This document shows positions 46,101 through 55,771 of a DNA stretch of 64,000 bases, piece after piece. Where the stretch lies: assembly GCF_963678635.1 (NCBI RefSeq), contig NC_087066.1, forward strand, positions 45,125,624 through 45,189,623, in the 5' to 3' direction. The notes under the pieces were generated by a model, which saw only the letters and a program-made list of their open reading frames with translations, made no database searches and had not been told where the DNA came from. The DNA comes from Symsagittifera roscoffensis. Lineage: Eukaryota > Xenacoelomorpha > Acoela > Convolutidae. A program made the translations under genes and the position numbers. Numbering within the stretch: the first letter of the stretch is position 1; the number at the start of each line of letters is the position of its first letter.

Positions 46101-47073
46101 AAACAATGACGCTTCTGCAGTTTGCCCTCTTTTGGATGTATTTATTAATGTAAGATTCACCATGATACAAATATGACCTAAATGAGAAATAAACCATTGT
46201 TCGTGACCAAGAAATCAACCAATTGGGACGATTTTAATCGCTCAAGCAAATTTTGAAACACTCCCAATCTCTAGTTTTCACCTTCCGATAGTAATAAAAA
46301 ACCTCGTACTCAACATCATCAAACACATTTGGTTACCGCACGTAATCTGTAACTTGTCATTACCTGTTTGAATATGCAAACTGATACAGAATGATGTCTC
46401 TCAAACTCAACTCATTCGGAAAACGAATTAGCTCTTTGCGTATATGAGGGATACTTCGCGAGCTATCCTTCACAAATGGAATTGAGTCGTTTTCTTGTAG
46501 CACGATCGATGGGTCATAACTTCCCTTTTGCAAACCTCTTTCATCAGCTATCCGTCTCACAATCCTCGCCACACTATGATCCACATTCCAGAAAACAAGA
46601 CATCCAAAATCAAACAGAAACAACCTGGGTCTCAAAAGGTCATCTGATATCGAAATTTTCTGAGTCCCACTAGCAACTAGATTGTCAACACAAAATATTT
46701 CGTCTTCAACATCCAAAGGCACACAATCGTTTCGGCTATTCGGGAATTCTTTCAAAATCTCGTCGACCAATTGATGAACCAGCAATTCATCGCAAGTAGT
46801 CCAACCAGAACAAATGTGAGGATACTTTTTCAAATCTGTCAAATTAGACGAACGTTTATTCGACTTCGCAGACTTCTTAACCTGAAGTTCGTTTTGCCGT
46901 ACAATATTTGATGGAAACTGTAGAAAATTTGAACCAGTTTTTCTTTTTATGACTCTTTCTAATGTATTCAGTTTCAGCTTACGCTTACCTTCATAAATTG
47001 GCAACAAATAGCCCAAAAACCCGTGTCGTGCAGCCAATGGCACCCGGCCCACGTTCATGAAATTCAGAAACAC
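43151..47073 (-). CDS. RMND1: RMND1 (DUF155/RMD1 family) mitochondrial inner-membrane protein
   Basis: Two exons, 47073-46364 (ATG 47058) and 43679-43151, joined in phase 2 across a 2.7-kb intron; 407 aa (human 449). The join gives FAYSNSMALSVKLAYWE, matching the conserved FAFSN-SVKLAIWE core. Exon 1 starts with a basic, hydroxyl/hydrophobic leader (MNVGRVPLAARHGFLG) consistent with mitochondrial targeting, then LFLFDFGCLVFWNVD and LSLRDIILYQFAYSN. Exon 2 carries the family hallmarks GELFHFDHRINLSSDFLD and HLNETSSHRLEQWIIMLI, the latter running into a single transmembrane segment (about residues 354-375). In animals RMND1 supports mitochondrial translation, anchored in the inner membrane. About 30 residues continue past the membrane segment, where the human protein stops after a few residues. 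Identification is firm. Confidence 0.95.
44058..44116 (-). repeat. tRNA-like sequence in the RMND1 intron
   Basis: Minus strand TGGCCATGGCCGAGTGCACG (Leu/Ser-type A-box), CCCAACACGAGTGTTGTGCG, then GTTCGATTCTAACC (B-box). A pol III promoter is plausible; the cloverleaf is incomplete. Confidence 0.45.
44226..44369. repeat. Foldback element in the RMND1 intron
   Basis: Arms of about 52 bp: ACAGATATCTGGATTCG and ACTCAAACC on the left, inverted as GGTTTGAGT and CGAATCCAGATATCTGT on the right, with a less conserved middle. Confidence 0.75.
44706..45180 (+). repeat. 460-bp TATA-bearing repeat in the RMND1 intron
   Basis: Contains TTTTGCTGTTCGATAGTGGA, GAACTGAACTTTAAAA and TATATAAGAGTCTGGACTAC followed by GTTCATAGACTCTTAACA. 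Confidence 0.65.
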
Positions 47074-47076
47074 CTG
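47074..47076 (-). other. 3' splice acceptor 15 nt before RMND1 ATG
   Basis: Minus strand TTTTTATTTCAG ends here, followed by a 15-nt leader and the ATG at 47058. Strong polypyrimidine acceptor with no obvious upstream exon; candidate trans-splice site. Confidence 0.55.
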
Positions 47077-47612
47077 AAATAAAAATTCATATGGGGTGAC
47101 AGCTACAATTATTAACTTCATCAAACAACCCCATCCTTGCATAGCAGCAAAAATCCGACTTGATGAAAATACATTCCGTATAATAAAAAAGCACAAAACT
47201 AAAAATCTCAGAAAAATTCTCGGCTAGTAATCGTGTGTCCGATCAAAAATATGTACCTGCAACAGCGCATTTGTGGAACAATTATAGTGATTCTCGTCTA
47301 GAAACCATGAGTCAGAGCTCAGTAAAGCTTTGTTTATTCACCTCGCTGCTTTTTTTTTTAATAAAGAACACGATTGCACAGAACACTTGTGTGACATCTA
47401 GCAAAAACAACTGCAAAACAGCTCACTTTCTACAAAAAAAAACGTTCAAAATAATTTCTTAAACATTTTCTTCCGTCATTGGTGCTTGAAAAATAATGAA
47501 TCATGAAATTGAGAATAGCTACTTGTTTTAAGAGAAATTCAAAAAAATTCCAATGCTATCTAGTAAACACAGCATTGAAATACTAGATTTTAATCAAAAT
47601 CCAAATCCAAAC

Positions 47613-48186
47613 AAGGATAGCCGGTTACTGTGCAAGTAGTACAGAATGTTCCGACCAGTTTTTAAAAAATACAACTAAGTTTTTTCAAATTATTGTCGTT
47701 TTTTTTTCGGCGTGGTGTGATAAAAGGAGCTGAACAAAAAAAAAACTGGGGATTAGGTATATTCGACAGCTACACTACAATGAGCAAATTGAAAAACAAT
47801 TTTTGAGGAAAAATTTCTAGAAAAACGAAAAAAAAAAATAAAAAAATTGCAGTTGCTTCAAAATTTTGATTCCAAAAAGGCGTTTAAATACTCAAAGTAA
47901 ACTAACGTTACCCAAGTAAAACTTCAACTTTACTTTTTAAATTAAGCTATTGTAAGCTTTTAAGCAATAATAAGACTGCTCGCTCGCTTTATTCGCTCGA
48001 AATAAGACGAAAAATCAAAAATTTCAAACCTGTTTTTCTCGACACTTTTCTCGAATCACTTTTCTCGAATCTTTAATATATATATCACTTAACCCAGTCC
48101 GATCATTATTTGGGGTACCTGATTTTGCGTTAAAAAAACAAACACGCCCGAATACAAAGTTCCTCCCCATTTTCAATGGCCGGAAC
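47613..48186 (+). repeat. Dispersed hairpin-ended repeat, copy C
   Basis: AACAAGGATAGCCGGTTACT, hairpin around GTGCAAGTAGTAC, then GTTCCGACCA (47648-47657) which is inverted as TGGCCGGAAC at 48177-48186. About 570 bp and non-coding. Confidence 0.65.
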
Positions 48187-49052
48187 AACCACGGCTGAAA
48201 GGACTTTAAAACGATACCACCCTGAACCCAGTACGAGCTTTCTGTGATGTAGTTTTTTTTGACACGACTAAGCATTTTTACATTTCCTAGAAAACATTTC
48301 GATCGGAAAATATTTCGATTGATAATAAAGTTAAACGCTGCTGCAAAATCTAACGCAGTCAGATTAATTTGGTTCAGTGACGTAAAATGAGAGATCATTA
48401 CGAGACAGATCGAAAAATTACACACTCACAGGCAATAATATGAATTCTACTTGCAGAAACTTATCAAAATACGAATGCGATGAGTGGAACGATGCAAAAA
48501 AAATTGAAGGACTAGGATGAGTCAAATAGGACCCTTTCGAATATTTTTTTCAACAATAAGTTCAAAACTTGCAAGCTGTTTAAAAAAAAAATAAAGGAAA
48601 ACAGTTAACGCAAGCCCTAAGTTGGCTGAAATTTTACGAAGTTATAAACTCATTTTTATTACTATGGTACTAGGGGAAACTTCTGCAAAAAACCTTCAAC
48701 AGGATTATGATTTAAAAAAAAAAATGAACCAATTTAGCTTCAAACGAAGTACCAATATCTATCTACAGAAACGGAAAAAGTATACAAATAAATTTATAAA
48801 ATTTAAACAACAAAGAAACTAAACTTCGATGTCCCATAGACGCGTTAACTGGTTCCACAACTACTGTAAGCAATTCAGAGTCTAAGCAACAATATACAAA
48901 GACGCTTTTATATGACAACAATGAATCTATTTTAAATATTGTTAAAATGGCTTATGAAAAAAATCTAAAAACCTGAAGCAAGCAAAAAAAAAATGACTGA
49001 AGAACAATAACTTTGTTCCTAACACGTACAAGAGAAAAAAACATAGCATACA

Positions 49053-49837
49053 AGACAGGGGCAAGGCTGACCTTCACACCAATTGCAATACAGAAAGCCA
49101 CACCGAAACGTTAAAAAAACTGAAAAACGCCAAAAAATCAACACACGAAATTTTCCTATGTTCGTCTCATAATGAAAATCAGTTTGATGAAAACCGGTGG
49201 CGGCTCACAACAGCATACATTAACTAGCAAAAAATACCGAGCGGTAACTATGCAGACAAAACCGAGTTACATGGTCATAAAAAATCCCAGAGGAAAATGT
49301 AGAAAAATTTGTTGTAAAAATTCGATCAGCAATTAATTGAATCGATCAGCCACAAAAGATTTCAAACATTATGAGGAATAAAAACAAAAAGTTTCTCGTA
49401 CCTAAGTCCAAACAAACTAAGACGCAAAAATTATAAGAAAATGCTTGCGAAAAATAGTCGTATTTCAATATTTTCGCTATCAAAAAGGTAGGTTTCAAAA
49501 CGGAACACCTTAACTACATCAACCTCACAGACATTTGAACTGAGAAAGAAAAATCAAAGAGAACGAGAGGAAAACATTAACTGTACTAGAAACAAAAAAC
49601 GAAAATGAACTAAATTTGTAATTTTGACAAAACAAATTCTGAAAAATACGATCAAAATGTGAATAAAAACTATCACCAACAAAGCACGCTTTAGCCCTAT
49701 GTAAGCAAAACACGTAAGATGCAGCATATTTGTATATTTGCCATTTCGCACTTGCTTCGAAATACACGACTCTGCTAACAAAGTCAATAATGGAAAAGAG
49801 TACTCGGTTGCAATACCTTCGCGTATCGCAAGGATAA
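49053..49837. repeat. Dispersed CTTGCGATA/TATCGCAAG element, decayed copy
   Basis: Left end CAGGGGCAAGGCTGACCTTC with CAATTGCAATAC; right end ATACCTTCGCGTATCGCAAG. Open frames across this stretch derive from the repeat and show no recognisable protein. Confidence 0.5.
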
Positions 49838-49977
49838 TTAGAACTAAGGCAAAAATAAGAGATTCAAACAAATTAAGCGGCGAATGAGAACAAATTCAGT
49901 GTACAAATTTAAGTCTACTAATTTGGTGAAAAAACTGAAAGAATCATAGAATCAAGCCTTGGATCAAAAAATTTGCT

Positions 49978-50037
49978 AAGAGTCGGATTCGAACCATTGC
50001 CCTCGAGATTTGCATTTACAAATCTGCACCACGAAAC
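49978..50037 (-). repeat. tRNA-like sequence with intact B-box
   Basis: Minus strand GTTTCGTGGTGCAGATTTGT then CAATGGTTCGAATCCGACTC. B-box GGTTCGAATCC is perfect; A-box and acceptor stem are poor. Confidence 0.4.
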
Positions 50038-50687
50038 TTTAAGAAGTTGCTAACACTAGCCACCAAAAACGCAGCTACAGGTGCCAATAAATTGTCAAGG
50101 CTAGGCAGCAGAAATGCCACCAAATATGAAAAGAACTAGTAGTCATGTAGATTAGGAGTCTTACGTCCTTTCATCTGAACCACGTTCTTTCGACGCCTTT
50201 CATGTGAACCACGCCAATCGGCAAACACAAGTCACCAATAAAGAAAAGATTTTATGCTAAGAAATTTCAACTACTAGGTTTGGAAGCTAAAACATCGAAA
50301 ATTTATATCTCTGAAAATTTTGATTTCACATTTTACTTCGATTGAAAATTTCTTTTTTCACAACTTACTTCGATTGAAATTAGTTTGGAGGAAAGCACGT
50401 CCACATAGAAACTTGCCAGCATACATTATCGAATCAAACTTTACAAAGCGGTAAAAAAGCCAACAACTTTAGGTAAGCACTCAGTGAGCCAAAAAAAGAT
50501 ACCAAAAACTATAAAAAATGTTTTAGAATGAATATATATTATATGAAATATTTTATTGCCCTGCATACCAAATGTGAGGCGATTATGCCATTACATAAAC
50601 TGAAACCTTTATAGCCGAATAAATCTGAAAAAGACGATGAAAAAAAAACTTCTAAAATAGAAGTTTGTAAATCTTGACCCAAAATAG

Positions 50688-52163
50688 CAACTGAGGCGAA
50701 GGTGAATACCACTTGCGATTCAGAAAGCTAACAAATTTTAGAAAAAAATGACAAATCGACAAAACACCCAAAAATTTCAAACGTTTGTGTCGAAATGAAA
50801 GTCATTTTGATTAAAACCTGTGGCGGAACATAACACCAGTATTGCACAAGGTAGAAAAACTTTTAATTGCGCTACACATTGCGCTTTATGATATTGAATA
50901 GAAAACACAGAACTCAAAGAAATTCTGAAATATTAAGTTGAGTTGACACGTAACACTTGCAAAAATAACTTGAAAAAATAACTTGAAAAAATGTGGGAAA
51001 ACTACAGCAACAAAAACTTCATGGTTGCATCGGATGAAGCGCAAAAGCAGTCCTAAAAACCATTGGAAATCATTCGCCGAGCACCAACAAAGGCGACAAA
51101 CTTTGGGTCAAAACCTGTTGAGCCGAAAACAATTTTGTCATTAAAAAAATCATAAAATTTTTGCTACCCATCCAAACTGATGCACAAAATCCTATACCAA
51201 TATATTTTGCCCTCAAAATTACGCAAAATAAGTTGATTAAGCCGAAAAACAAATTGAATAAAAATTTTGAAAGAAAATTAAAATTGGAACAAAAGCCATG
51301 CTTCAGAAAATTAGCCAAAAAAACGTACCAGATAAAAAAGCGCTCAACACAGAGGCGAAGTTGCACTTCACATACACAAGCAAAAATATGACCGATAACG
51401 CTACTGGGAAACACTCAATCAGTAAAACTTTGATTCTCTACAAAATTTCTTAACTGACGCACGCCAATTATGAGTCTATATAATTGCATCGTGACGCGAC
51501 CTAAATATGACGCATTAGCAGTAAGTACCAGTCAATATGAAAAAAAAAAGAAACTTACCAACCAACATGCCTCAATTTATAGAGCGGACGCATTTTAACT
51601 AGTATACAAAAAAAATCATATAAAACTTCCGACACTGCCCAGGTTTGAACCCTCTTATTTTTCTGCAGGTCTCCTTCCATACCTCTACGCTACAGATCCA
51701 TGATATCTTGAAGCTAAAGTGCTATTTGTAATATAACAGTCTGTGTTAATATCCTTAGCATCGGCTGTACTTAATAGCTGGTTATTGATCAAAGTGAACA
51801 CTTTCAAAATGAACACATTTTGTCGCAAGAATATTTGCGACTTTGGTTGGAAAAAAGAGAGTTTATACTATCACACAAGCTTTGCTTGTGTACGCAAAAC
51901 GGAAAACAAACCGAAAAAAAACTAGGACGAAAACCACACACCCGAAAAAAAAACTGCACAGTTTTTTTTTTAAAATTAATTAAAACCTAACTAAAATTTA
52001 CCTAAAACCTACTTAAATGATGGTAGTTTTGAAATTCAAGAATTTCGGCATGTCAGAAAGGATATTAACCATTCCTACTAAAGTGACCATTCTGTGAACA
52101 AAGTTATTTACCAGGAAAAAGTCTACTACGCGATTGCAATACCCTTGCTTATCGCAAGGGTAA
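50688..52163. repeat. Long dispersed element (about 1.5 kb) containing tRNA-like SINE copy 4
   Basis: Starts CTGAGGCGAAGGTGAATACC with CACTTGCGAT and ends ACCCTTGCTTATCGCAAGGG. Inside are the AAACCTGTTGAGCCGAAAAC block (near 51110) and the tRNA-like SINE (head about 51705-51638, minus strand). Same organisation as 33393-34740. Confidence 0.65.
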
Positions 52164-52493
52164 AAACAAGTTTCGAATAGATGGGTTGTTCAAAAAACAA
52201 GCGAGCTAAAATTATGCCTGTTGGTGAATAGGTCTGTTCAGCAAGAGTTTTAATTTGAGCATGTTTGTATTTTAAATCCAGTGATGCTTGGTGACGTTCT
52301 GTGAAGTTCTTCTGAGCTGTTAAGTTCTTTTGAGCTGTAAATCACGTGAAGTTCTTTTGAGCAGATGAGTCCGGTGAACTAACTTGTCTACAGGAAAAAA
52401 AAACAAGTAACAAGTTGCCGTTCCTAAGATAATTGCAACGGTGAAAAAGTCATCCGTTTTTTTCGATATATTTTTAAAATTTCAACGGTAAAA

Positions 52494-52955
52494 ATAGCCA
52501 ACTGACAGTTACAAAAGAGTAATGAACGCAAAGAAACAAAAAATTGTTTTTTTTTTGAAAATATTTCGACCTTCGACTTTCAAAGAAAAAAATAGATGGC
52601 CTTAAACCTCTTTGAATTTCTAGAAAAATTCATTATTGACAATTTGTTCAGGAAATTGACCCAATTTGTGAAAATTGGATCAATACGTAAACATTTTATT
52701 TCGATGTGAAATCTGATAATTCAATTTCACCTTCTAAACTAGAAGTCGATCACGTTTTTCATGACCTTAACACTTTTGCTGTTCGATAGTGCAGTTTGCC
52801 TTCCTTTTAATAATAAAAACGCATTGAACTTAGAAAGTCAAACCGCGGAAAATTAAGATTAAGCGCACACAAATTTTAGACTTTTTCCTAAAAAAAAAAA
52901 AAAAAATTCACCATTTGCTATATAAGTTTTCACTACGTTCATTACTCTTAATAAG
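52494..52955 (+). repeat. 460-bp TATA-bearing repeat
   Basis: AGCCAACTGACAGTTAC start, TTTTGCTGTTCGATAGTGCA and TTTGCCTTCC middle, TATATAAGTTTTCACTACGT end. Confidence 0.6.
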
Positions 52956-53235
52956 ATCGCAACGGTAAAAATAGCCATCCATTTTTTTAATGTTTTTTTT
53001 TTCTAATTGTTCTTTAAAAGGTTCTTTTTTAAAATTAGTCATCCGTTTTTTAATGTTAGGTCAAAGCGATTTCTATCCTAACAGGGAGCTATTCGTAATT
53101 CCACCGGGAAGCTAAATCAAAGGCCTTATATTTAACCTACCCCCAAAAAGAGAGAGCACTAAGCTAGTAAACCGTTCTTTGCTTTTATTGGTTATTCAAA
53201 AACGACTTATCAGAGCCCTCGGTGCCATTGCCACA

Positions 53236-53400
53236 TGAACCGATTAGTCTTGTTGTTCCGAACATGTCACTGAAGTGACTGGAAGGAGCTCTGGCGTAGG
53301 GAGGGTGCTTCTGCCCAATTTAAAGTGATCAAGCAAACTTCTTAGGGTGCCAACTGAGTTATCATAAAAAGGATTTCTTAGCCGTGAATTGTATTCTAAA
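53236..53400 (-). pseudogene. Decayed coding fragment, probably from a transposon
   Basis: A 50-odd-residue open stretch on the minus strand contains RLRNPFYDNSVGTLRSLLDH and FKLGRSTLPTPELLPV before a stop. Composition and GC content differ from the AT-rich surroundings. It lacks flanking exons or good splice sites, so a retrotransposon C-terminus is likelier than a host gene. Family not identified. Confidence 0.35.
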
Positions 53401-54102
53401 GAATAAACAAACTGTCGAGAAAAATAAGTCTGAATATTTTCGGATTTCAGACCAATTAAGAGCTCACTGGCTCAATAAGGTTTCCTTCAAAACGTTATTT
53501 AACGTTATTTAAGCTGGTATTAAATAGCTCAAAAAATTTATGAGCGCCCCGTCCCTACCCTTAAAAATTTAGCGCTGCTTCCCTACCCGTAAAAAAGCGC
53601 CCCCAAAAAATAGAAAATTTTTTAATTTCAATTTTGTTTCTGCGAAGATAAATGTGATCGGAACCTTGTGTGCACAGCAACCGGCTTTCCTTGTGTAGGT
53701 TTGCTTTAGCTGTCTCATAACGCTCCCATCGATAAGTCTAAAAACGTAGCAGGGAAAAATAAATTTACAAATAAAGAGACACTTAAACTACTAAATCCAA
53801 ATGCAAATAGAACAGAAAATCCAATTAATTCAAAGATTAACGTCCAAATTCTAGCAAAAAAAAACTATTTAAAACTAGCTTAAACACAACCACATTAAAC
53901 ATAAGAAAAAAGTACGCACATTTTAGCTACATTAAAATAGAATAATATAACAGCTTACTCGGCTGACAAGAATATTCTCAGCCCATCGGTGTTTTGTATC
54001 CAGCAATTACACGTAAGAAAGTCCCATTGTGATTTGAAATGTGATATTGCCAGATTTTCATATCGATGAATGAAACATCAGATGATACCGCGCAGTTTAT
54101 GA

Positions 54103-55768
54103 TCAACGAAGACGCGTACTTCTTTGTTTATTGGGCAATTTATACTTTTTAGGATTGAACCAGGGTAACGAGAAGGGTTCACATTTAATTTCACTCACAT
54201 TAGCACCAAATCCAGATACGGGAACAAAATCTGAAACCTCGATTTGCTCTATTTCATCTACATTGTGAACAAAAGTCTGTTCGGGTACCGCAATTCCCAA
54301 AATATCATAGGCGGACACTTTCTGCCTCTTCATCAGTTGTTCATGCAGCTCTAACTGTCTGTCCCTGTTGTCAGCCCATTTTTTTCGCAACTTTTCCTGA
54401 CTCTCAAACGACTCATGGCGCTCTTGACAATCTTTAATCCGCATATCGTTATCTGAACCGTTAGGAATTTTGGTCAGAGGCGCTATTTTAATTTCCCTGT
54501 ATTGACTGTGCATCGGGAAAAGAGTCAACTCTTCAGGCTTATAGAAATTTCTCAATTGCCATAATCCAGGGTTTTTGATATCACGCTGTGGGTAATCGAA
54601 TGCTGTTTTCATCACCTTGTCTTTAGATACAGAAAATTTTCCATACTTGCAAACACTTTCGTCGCGTTTGGGTGGAAAACAAGTTGATAAAATTGCAGGT
54701 GCCGATATGGGCGGAGTCTCTAATTGTCTTCCACCGTCATCAGGGGTAGTTGGTAATATACTAATAGGCTTACATTCCGGTGGTTCATTTTTAATAGCAA
54801 TAAACCGAGAGCCCCTTTGACCTTGGCTTTGACCGTCTCTCACGTCTCGAAGAATACCTAGACTGCTATCATCTGATTTCGGGAGGTCTATAGTTGAGGC
54901 ATCTGTTAGATTTTCTGTGCCATCGCTTCCAATACTACTGTCCTGCATTACTACAGCTTCGTCTTTAATATCTAATTGATTCTTTTTGGAAGCACCGTTT
55001 CGGATTTTTGGTTTTCGACCTCGCCTTTTCTTCTCGACCGTCGGCGTGGATTTTGATGACTGCTCATTGTCACTCGTCAGCTCTTTAGCGAACTCGCTGA
55101 AACGTTGCGGTGGCGTGCTGAACACAATTTCAGAATCAGTACTTTCAAATGAAGCTAATCGCATTTTAAGCTTTGAAATTTCTATCCAATTCTCCTGATT
55201 TTTCCTTTTCAGGGCCTCGATTTCAATTCGCTTTTCCTCGTTGAGACGTTTCAGAATTTCAATTTCTGCATCTTTCTCTTCTAGAAGTCTGGCAGCACTT
55301 GCTGGATCTAATTGCACGTCATTTTGATTCATGTCAGTCATTACAAAACTATTAGATGTATCACTCATAGTCGAATAGGAGGACAAGTTATTGAATTCAT
55401 CATTAACACCCACACCTCCAATACACATTGGATTCGGTATAAGTTCTACCGACAGACTTGGTCTGTTTTTATTTTGTTTTGGGCTGCTCAAAACCAAACT
55501 TGAAGCATATTTCTCAATGTCCGTTTTCTTTAGGACGACTTGAATTTTAGTCGGAGTTATTATGCTGTTTCGAGCCGCTTCCAGATCGGTATTTTGGGGG
55601 CATGTAGTTTGAACTGGTTTTCTTTTTCCGACTTCTACCAACAGTTGTCCACTGCTTTGAGAGTGGGACCTCTTCCGATGAGAGGCAGCATGTCGTGACT
55701 TGGTCATTATATTCAGCCTCAACAGGTCAAATTTTTGTTAGAAATGTCGTTAAAAATAGCATGAAAAC
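54103..55768 (-). CDS. MSL1: MSL1-like PEHE-domain protein (male-specific lethal 1 homologue)
   Basis: Single coding exon, ATG 55707 to stop 54103, 534 aa. Domains in order: Ser/basic N-terminus; an unbroken coiled coil at about residues 141-188 (EEKDAEIEILKRLNEEKR and on), as used by MSL1 to dimerise and bind MSL2; an AT-hook-like basic patch KKRRGRKPKIRNG (226-238); a disordered acidic stretch; and a C-terminal PEHE-like region (about 355-475). The PEHE-like region has IKIAPLTKIP, then the charged helix QERHESFESQEKLRKKW and RDRQLELHEQ. In MSL complexes the PEHE domain holds the acetyltransferase MOF/KAT8 and MSL3 for H4K16 acetylation. KANSL1 also has a PEHE domain, but the length and the coiled-coil plus PEHE order favour MSL1. 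An acceptor CTTTCAG at 55769 gives a 61-nt leader containing a 12-codon upstream ORF (ATG at 55762). The hydrophobic-PEHE match is by eye only. Confidence 0.82.
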
Positions 55769-55771
55769 CTG
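55769..55771 (-). other. 3' splice acceptor upstream of MSL1-like ATG
   Basis: Minus strand TTTTGCTTTCAG, 61 nt before the ATG at 55707. Fifth gene in the window with a strong acceptor just upstream of its start codon. Confidence 0.5.

Larger units (their letters stand above)
43680..46363 (-). other. RMND1 intron with several repeats
   Basis: 2.7-kb GT-AG intron. It contains a tRNA-like sequence near 44.06-44.12 kb, a foldback at 44226-44369, a GAAGCGGAGCTTT palindromic repeat near 44.56 kb, a 460-bp TATA-bearing repeat at about 44706-45180, and a partial hairpin-repeat copy starting near 45662. The remainder is AT-rich without recognised features. Confidence 0.7.
47077..54102. other. 7-kb intergenic repeat block between RMND1 and the MSL1-like gene
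   Basis: Hairpin-ended repeat at 47.6-48.2 kb, decayed element 49.05-49.84, tRNA-like sequence near 50.0, long element with SINE 50.69-52.16, TATA-bearing repeat 52.49-52.96, and coding relic near 53.3. No intact gene seen. Confidence 0.6.

Noticed and set aside
49554-49871. 105-residue hydrophobic minus-strand open frame
   Set aside because: Derived from the repeat with the TATCGCAAG end; no homology signal and no conserved start.
14236-51380. Repeated CACAGAGGCGAAGCGGAGCTTCG motif as a CRISPR or REP-like array
   Set aside because: Copies are dispersed kilobases apart, not regularly spaced, and mark ends of a transposon-like repeat in a eukaryotic genome.
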